Below are positions 33,767 to 38,096 of a stretch of 38,096 bases of DNA, piece by piece. The stretch is from Desulfovibrionaceae bacterium (GTDB lineage: Bacteria; Desulfobacterota; Desulfovibrionia; Desulfovibrionales; Desulfovibrionaceae): assembly GCA_029011315.1 (NCBI GenBank), contig JAQXLA010000025.1, positions 1 through 38,096 of the forward strand, read 5' to 3'. Position 1 is the first letter of the stretch; every line of letters begins with the position of its first letter. The position numbers and the translations under genes were made by a program. A model generated the notes under the pieces. It made no database searches. It was not told where the DNA came from and saw only the letters and a list, made by a program, of their open reading frames with translations.

Positions 33767-35218
33767 TCAGCTTTTTCTATCAAGGGATTGGAAGGGGGCA
33801 TGATCTTCGTTTTCGGTCGCGGCGGGGAGCATTTCTTTCAATAAGCTGTGCACTGACTTTTCCGTTAGTTCCCTGTTTGAGAGATTAATAAAACGAATTC
33901 CAATATGTGTCGAGGAACTATCGGCCTTGTAGTCTAGTTTGCATCTATCAGCCATACAGGGGCAATCACTGCAGGATTGACATTCTCCCTTGCAGTTTGG
34001 TTTGCATTCAGACACACAGGGATATAGGAGCACAACCTGCCTGGCGTTGTACTTTTTCTGATAGGCAAACAGCTGATACATATCAGCTTGTGAGATGCCA
34101 TAATTATTCTTCTTACCGTCAAGTTTTTTCCATTTTGTGTCCATCACTATATCGGCTACTCTTGAAGATTCATTCTTTTTCCAAATAACGATATCGGGTT
34201 TTATCCGGAACTTTTGCGGCTCATCAAACAGATAAAGCTTTTTATCCTGCGCAGACAGCTGATATTGATGAGGAAAGTCGGAAGCAAGCACTTTTTGCAG
34301 TTGCGCAGCGATGTAGCTTTCAAATAATTTCTCCATCGGGAACAGCAGGGAGAAGGCTACGCCGGATCCGGAGAAAGGCGTGAAGGTTTTTCCAGTCAAA
34401 AATATTTTGCTCCACATAAGCGCTTTTTGATAGTCGGCAAACTGCCTGTCAAGGACGATTTTGTCAAAATCTTCCTTGTAATTGACAGAGATCTCCACGT
34501 CGGAAAAAGCATTCAGCAGCGTTTTAAGCTTTGCTTTGTTTTTGAATGAAGCTGTGCGCCTGTAAAGATGGTTCAGGGTGGCTTTCAAAATTCTGTTGGC
34601 ACTGTTGTTGGTATTGAACTCATCGTATTCTACAAAGCTGCGTTCCTTATGCGCGTAGTTGCGGCGGATCTGTTCGGCAACGATAAGTTTTCCCTTGAAG
34701 AGTTGTTCATTGGATCGGATTGTTTCGTAGTTGCCCCGCAACCCTCGTTTGACGATGTCGGAGACTTCGTTTGCAAACATGCTGATAAAACATTCAAAGA
34801 TGCTGCTCCTGTCGATGCCCACACTGGCATTTCGTAAAATTTTATATGATTCGCCGCGCAGCGTTTTCAGCATCTCAATCAGGAGATTTTTCGCCTTTTT
34901 TCTCCTCTCTTCTTGCTTTTTATTTGTTATTTGTGTTTTTTCATCATCGGTGAAAATCTTGGGCAAAATCTCTATTAACGTGCCGTCGTTCATCATGATT
35001 ACGCCGACATAATGTTGCGCCGTGATGATTTTGCCAACACCCCTGCGCACAGAAAGTCTCATAAGATCCGGAGTATCGGATTCTTCGGATCTGTTCAGCA
35101 AGATGAATTTTTCCAGAGCGTTAAAGGTCTCTTCTGAAAGGACTGAATTACTAGCTGGATTTCCAGATGAAAAGAATTCGTATTCAGTGATTTGATGAAG
35201 TTTATTCTGTGGACTCAT
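33767..35218 (-). CDS. mcrC: McrC-type nuclease subunit of a type IV restriction system
   Basis: McrC (483 residues) is the nuclease partner that joins McrB rings and cuts DNA carrying modified cytosine. N-terminal part (1-270): VGVIMMNDGTLIEILPKIF and RGNYETIRSNEQLFKGKLIV. C-terminal PD-(D/E)xK core: Asp342 in RIKPDIVIW, then Asp360-Thr-Lys362 in DIVMDTKWKKLDG, and QADMYQLFAY. Unusual: residues 401-426, right after the strand ARQVVLLYP, hold eight Cys (401, 405, 409, 413, 416, 419, 421, 426). Its ATG overlaps the mcrB stop (ATGA). Codons are AT-richer than the neighbouring ispG operon, suggesting acquisition by transfer. Confidence 0.88.
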   Translation of the reverse strand: MSPQNKLHQITEYEFFSSGNPASNSVLSEETFNALEKFILLNRSEESDTPDLMRLSVRRGVGKIITAQHYVGVIMMNDGTLIEILPKIFTDDEKTQITNKKQEERRKKAKNLLIEMLKTLRGESYKILRNASVGIDRSSIFECFISMFANEVSDIVKRGLRGNYETIRSNEQLFKGKLIVAEQIRRNYAHKERSFVEYDEFNTNNSANRILKATLNHLYRRTASFKNKAKLKTLLNAFSDVEISVNYKEDFDKIVLDRQFADYQKALMWSKIFLTGKTFTPFSGSGVAFSLLFPMEKLFESYIAAQLQKVLASDFPHQYQLSAQDKKLYLFDEPQKFRIKPDIVIWKKNESSRVADIVMDTKWKKLDGKKNNYGISQADMYQLFAYQKKYNARQVVLLYPCVSECKPNCKGECQSCSDCPCMADRCKLDYKADSSSTHIGIRFINLSNRELTEKSVHSLLKEMLPAATENEDHAPFQSLDRKS

Positions 35219-37053
35219 TGTTTAGGCACCAGAAAATTGTATGACTCAATTTTATCGAACGCATCATGATTCATCTCATATAATATCAGATTATCTTCAA
35301 TAGGCAGATCATCATCAGAATTTCCGAACAGTTCTTTTTTCAATTGTTCTTTGCAGGTGATAAACTGGTGATCCTGATCTCCTTGCTTCTGGTTATCCCC
35401 CAGCACAAGACGGATTTTCTGATAATCGTCATGAAAATATTCCTGAAGCAGAGGGATTATTTCGTTCTTAAAGATCTGCCCCAGTGCCGTCAGAGTTGCG
35501 TTGTCTTTTAACTTCATAAAATAGGCATGTCCGATTTGGTGATCGCGATCATACAATACGGCAATGCGTTCATTCATCGTTTTCAGTATTTCGTTGACAG
35601 CAATGCCTGAGATCGTGATTCCTTCAAGCAATTTTTCCTTAGGCATAATTTCTTTGAAGTGAAATCGGCGTCTCAGTGCCGTGTCAAGCATGGCGATGGA
35701 GCAGTCAGCGGTATTCATCGTGCCGAGAATATAGACATTGTCGGGGACGCCAAACGGTGTTGTATCATATCTCAGAGAGGTTTTGATCTCTTCCGGCTTT
35801 CCAATACGTTTGGATTCTTCAATCAGAGTGATCAGTTCGCCAAAGATCTTGCTGATGTTGCCACGGTTGATTTCATCAATGATGAAAACGTATTTGGGAA
35901 GGTGCCTTTTGGCGCTAACAGATGATGAGTATTTTGCAATGAGAGACAGCACATCGCGAAGAGCAATCTTCATTTTGTACACAGTTCCTGGTCTCATCAG
36001 TTGTTTGCCGTTTATCTTATAGATGTCTTCTTTGATGCCTTTTACAAGCCATTTGACATTTCTCTTACGACAATATTCTGAATATTCAGCGCACCATTCA
36101 TATTCTCCGGTGATGACGCCAATAGCATCTATGATTTTGTTTGAATAGCAGGAGAAAACAATATCTCCGATTTCCATCCTGTTTATGAAAGCGTCCAGAA
36201 TTGCTTTCCCGCCATTTTCGAAGTTAGTCTCGTCGGTAATATCCGCGCCATAGCTATCCCAGCCGATGCGGATATGCCCATTGTTCAAGCAGTCAGTTCT
36301 GATGGGGTTGTCACCTGCAGAGTATAAGGAAACCTTCCAAACAGTCGAATTTTCATTGAATCCCCATGACAGCAAATCCTGCGAGAAATAGGAGAGCGAG
36401 GCTTTGTCGCAGAATTTTTTGAATAAGCCGTCTTCTCGGTCATAACAGATATTGCCGTTATCATCCGTAACCGGCTTAATGCCTTCGATAAAATCTTCAT
36501 ATCCGTAAGATTGGTGGAAGGTCGTAAAACAGATCTGCCCATCATTCAGATATTGGCGGTATCGTTTAATAACGTCGTCGTATGGTTGAGCCTTGACTTC
36601 CTCAAGCGGCTTGTTTTCGATGATCGCCACTGCATACATGACAGTGTGGTAAGTTTTGCCTGTGCCGGGAGGCCCATAGAGAATGGTATTTTTTCTGATA
36701 TCCGTCATGGTTGACTGTCCCTCTTTATTGGATTTTACATTGTTTTGGATAAACAAACCATATAGATTGTTCATTTGTGAATTCGGATTTGTATACTGCT
36801 GTTTAAATTCGATATATTTTTTTAGATAAGATACATAATCACTTCGATATTTTCTCTCAAGAGCAGATAAATTAGGATTGATTTTATCTGAATTCAATTT
36901 TGTAAGTAATGATGAACAGTGATCGTTACGATATTCATTATCGATATCTACAGAATACGTCGCCTCTATAGTTTTCAGGCCTGAGGCATAGGAACTAGCA
37001 GATTTCATTCCTTGAGATATCATATATTTTATATAATCTTCGCGTGCAAACAT
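35215..37053 (-). CDS. mcrB: McrB-type AAA+ GTPase of a type IV restriction system
   Basis: McrB (612 residues) is the GTP-driven, modified-DNA-sensing motor. N-terminal 1-85 is a small helical module with YIKYMISQGMKSASSYASGL, like the leading domain of other restriction proteins. The AAA+ core has Walker A GPPGTGKT (127-134), Walker B FIIDEINRGN (Asp393-Glu394) and the McrB signature MNTAD at 446-450, followed by Cys where Arg is usual, then ALRRRFHF. Between Walker A and B, about residues 233-362, lies an extra beta-rich piece (VWKVSLYSAGDNP, IRIGWDSYG, MEIGDIVFSCY, AIGVITGEYEW) that looks EVE/PUA-like, the fold that reads modified bases. AGGATT precedes the ATG. Coupled to mcrC. Confidence 0.88.
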   Translation of the reverse strand: MFAREDYIKYMISQGMKSASSYASGLKTIEATYSVDIDNEYRNDHCSSLLTKLNSDKINPNLSALERKYRSDYVSYLKKYIEFKQQYTNPNSQMNNLYGLFIQNNVKSNKEGQSTMTDIRKNTILYGPPGTGKTYHTVMYAVAIIENKPLEEVKAQPYDDVIKRYRQYLNDGQICFTTFHQSYGYEDFIEGIKPVTDDNGNICYDREDGLFKKFCDKASLSYFSQDLLSWGFNENSTVWKVSLYSAGDNPIRTDCLNNGHIRIGWDSYGADITDETNFENGGKAILDAFINRMEIGDIVFSCYSNKIIDAIGVITGEYEWCAEYSEYCRKRNVKWLVKGIKEDIYKINGKQLMRPGTVYKMKIALRDVLSLIAKYSSSVSAKRHLPKYVFIIDEINRGNISKIFGELITLIEESKRIGKPEEIKTSLRYDTTPFGVPDNVYILGTMNTADCSIAMLDTALRRRFHFKEIMPKEKLLEGITISGIAVNEILKTMNERIAVLYDRDHQIGHAYFMKLKDNATLTALGQIFKNEIIPLLQEYFHDDYQKIRLVLGDNQKQGDQDHQFITCKEQLKKELFGNSDDDLPIEDNLILYEMNHDAFDKIESYNFLVPKQ

Positions 37054-37219
37054 AATCCTGATCCGTTATTATTTTGAATAAAGAATGAATTGGATAGAAG
37101 GGGCATCGGAGAAGGAACTATCAAAGAATGGAGGTGTAAGACTGACGAGACGAATCGGCGAAGGACATCTCGAGTAAGCTCCTGCTGGCCGGGATGAACG
37201 TAGTAGGAAGTGTTGCGAG

Positions 37220-37561
37220 ATGTTGAGGAAAAATAGAGACTATTATTCATATGAGGACATTATAAAACAATCCTTACTAGCACACAAGTATGCCAGAATT
37301 AAAGGTTCACAAGAAGATGTAGCTACAGTATCCTTGCAGTATTTGTTGTCTTCTTATGCGGAGTTACGAGAAAGTTTCAATGTGCTGATTTCAGAGAAGC
37401 AGCTCGATGTCACTATCAGCCCCGAAGTCAACTATCTTTGCCAGGTTACTGGCAAGAATGGTGAAAGGCCTGATATAGCAGGTTTTTCCGCCAACCGAGA
37501 AGAAAACGTGCTGTGTGAGGTAAAATTTTTTGCTGGGCTGACGGATAATCAACCTAGATAG
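37220..37561 (+). pseudogene. PD-(D/E)xK-type gene truncated by an insertion sequence
   Basis: The first 113 codons of an apparently longer gene. A helical N-terminus (YEDIIKQSLLAHKYARIKGS) leads to ERPDIAGFS and NVLCEVKFFAGLTDNQP, the Asp...Glu-x-Lys core of a nuclease-like domain; related proteins continue after NQP. Here the frame stops two codons later, at TAG 37559, which is inside the insertion-sequence end. It is divergent from mcrB, 166 bases apart, so it probably belonged to the same defence patch. Only a weak AGGAAG is upstream of ATG 37220. The rest of the gene may lie beyond the element, outside the window. Confidence 0.7.
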
Positions 37562-37624
37562 TGTCGTCAATTATCTTCCAATTTTTATAACGGTCTGCTA
37601 TACTCCCAGAAAAGGAGGGAGAAT

Positions 37625-38096
37625 ATGCAAGCCGTACACCGCCGTCACGATATATCCGACAGTGTTTGGGAACTTTTGGAACCGCATCTGCCAGGACGCA
37701 AAGGCACTCGTGGCGTGACCGCCCGTGATAATCGATGCTTTCTGAATGCTGTCTTCTGGATACTTCGCACTGGAGCTCCGTGGAGAGATCTGCCCCCCGA
37801 TTATGGGGATTGGAAAAATACCCATCGGCGCTTCTGCCGCTGGAGAGACGCTGGGGTCTGGGAAAAATTACTTGAGATTCTTATCTCAGAACCTGATTTT
37901 GAGTGGCTTATGATTGATGCAAGCCATATCAAGGTGCATCCGCATGCTGCGGGAACACACGGCGGCAACCAGGACATGGGACGCACAAAAGGGGGCTTAA
38001 CTCCAAGATACACCTGGCCGTGGATGCGCATGGTATGCCGGTCAGAATGTTTGTTACATCAGGTACCGCTGCGGATTGCTCGCAGGCTTGCAGACT
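37625..38096 (+). CDS. IS5-family transposase, OrfA frame (partial)
   Basis: Begins HDISDSVWELLEPHLPGR after AAAGGAGGGAGAAT, the usual N-terminal helix-turn-helix part of IS5 transposases, then NAVFWILRTGAPWRDLPP and LMIDASHIKVHPHAAG, which contains the first catalytic Asp of the DDE triad. The frame stays open to the window end, but after 37990 its translation loses family likeness; the real protein continues in the -1 frame. Confidence 0.88.
   Translation, partial: MQAVHRRHDISDSVWELLEPHLPGRKGTRGVTARDNRCFLNAVFWILRTGAPWRDLPPDYGDWKNTHRRFCRWRDAGVWEKLLEILISEPDFEWLMIDASHIKVHPHAAGTHGGNQDMGRTKGGLTPRYTWPWMRMVCRSECLLHQVPLRIARRLAD
37993..38096 (+). CDS. IS5-family transposase, OrfB frame (partial)
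   Basis: After the slippery-looking AAAAGGGGGC (37987-37996) the -1 frame reads GLNSKIHLAVDAHGMPVRMF, the standard continuation of the transposase catalytic domain with the second Asp. A programmed -1 frameshift is normal for this group. The third catalytic residue lies beyond the window. Confidence 0.8.

Larger units (their letters stand above)
37558..38096 (+). mobile_element. IS5-family (IS427-like) insertion sequence, left part
   Basis: The left end begins close to 37558 with ATAGTGTCGTCAATTATC next to CTAG, a target type used by IS427-group elements. A single transposase gene in two frames follows. The right end lies outside the window, so terminal repeats cannot be compared. It interrupts the PD-(D/E)xK-type gene. 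Confidence 0.8.

Noticed and set aside
37054-37219. Gene or repeat between mcrB and the nuclease-like gene
   Set aside because: No frame with family likeness and no convincing repeat; it is treated as a divergent regulatory gap.

Overview
The window looks like a chromosomal segment of a Gram-negative, roughly 50% GC bacterium, most probably a Desulfovibrionaceae-type gut or sediment organism. This is an inference from gene content and order that I associate with that group (rsfS next to gpmI, yraN-rsmI, proteins of the DUF4254 and DUF5714 type, yebC-ruvC). No search was run. There is no rRNA, no recognisable tRNA and no CRISPR array.

Layout. 1-1399 (minus) is a tight nadD-crcB1-crcB2 operon joining NAD synthesis to two fluoride-channel subunits; the second is cut by the window edge. 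1537-4495 (plus) is an operon of an unrecognised protein, a HAD phosphatase, a receiver/HD-GYP regulator and an Hpt phosphotransfer protein. 4504-12931 holds an alkyltransferase-like protein whose active-site Cys is replaced by Ser, RNase HII, an M24 peptidase, a SWIM/SNF2 helicase, panB and an alanine/sodium-type symporter; strong hairpin terminators follow the helicase, panB and the symporter.

13105-14890 is a ruined type I restriction-modification locus. It has an internally deleted hsdR, an hsdM N-terminus broken over several frames and a piece of hsdS. An apparently intact ADP-ribosylglycohydrolase gene sits between hsdR and hsdM and overlaps the hsdM start by four bases. 15055-18217 is housekeeping (ilvC with its own promoter and a large leader hairpin, rlmE, yebC, ruvC). 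18459-28109 carries an unrecognised polytopic membrane protein, a nucleosidase, an aldo/keto reductase, an azlD remnant, a peptide-binding protein, yraN-rsmI, galE, a Cys-rich DUF5714-type protein and trmO. Three AT-rich intergenic or gene-end sites in this part share the exact pattern TTAAAG-N5-CTTTAA. 28253-28400 is an AraC-family relic, followed by nadK and a DUF4254 gene.

30202-33738 (minus) is an ispG-rsfS-gpmI-zinc-ribbon operon with a good sigma70-type promoter. Right behind that promoter starts an AT-richer defence patch (33767 to the end): mcrB-mcrC (type IV restriction, minus) and a divergent PD-(D/E)xK-type gene that is cut off by an IS5-family insertion sequence running out of the window. 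The most unusual points are an EVE/PUA-like segment inside the McrB AAA+ core, an eight-cysteine cluster inside the McrC nuclease domain, the glycohydrolase embedded in the dead type I locus, and the repeated TTAAAG-N5-CTTTAA palindrome.
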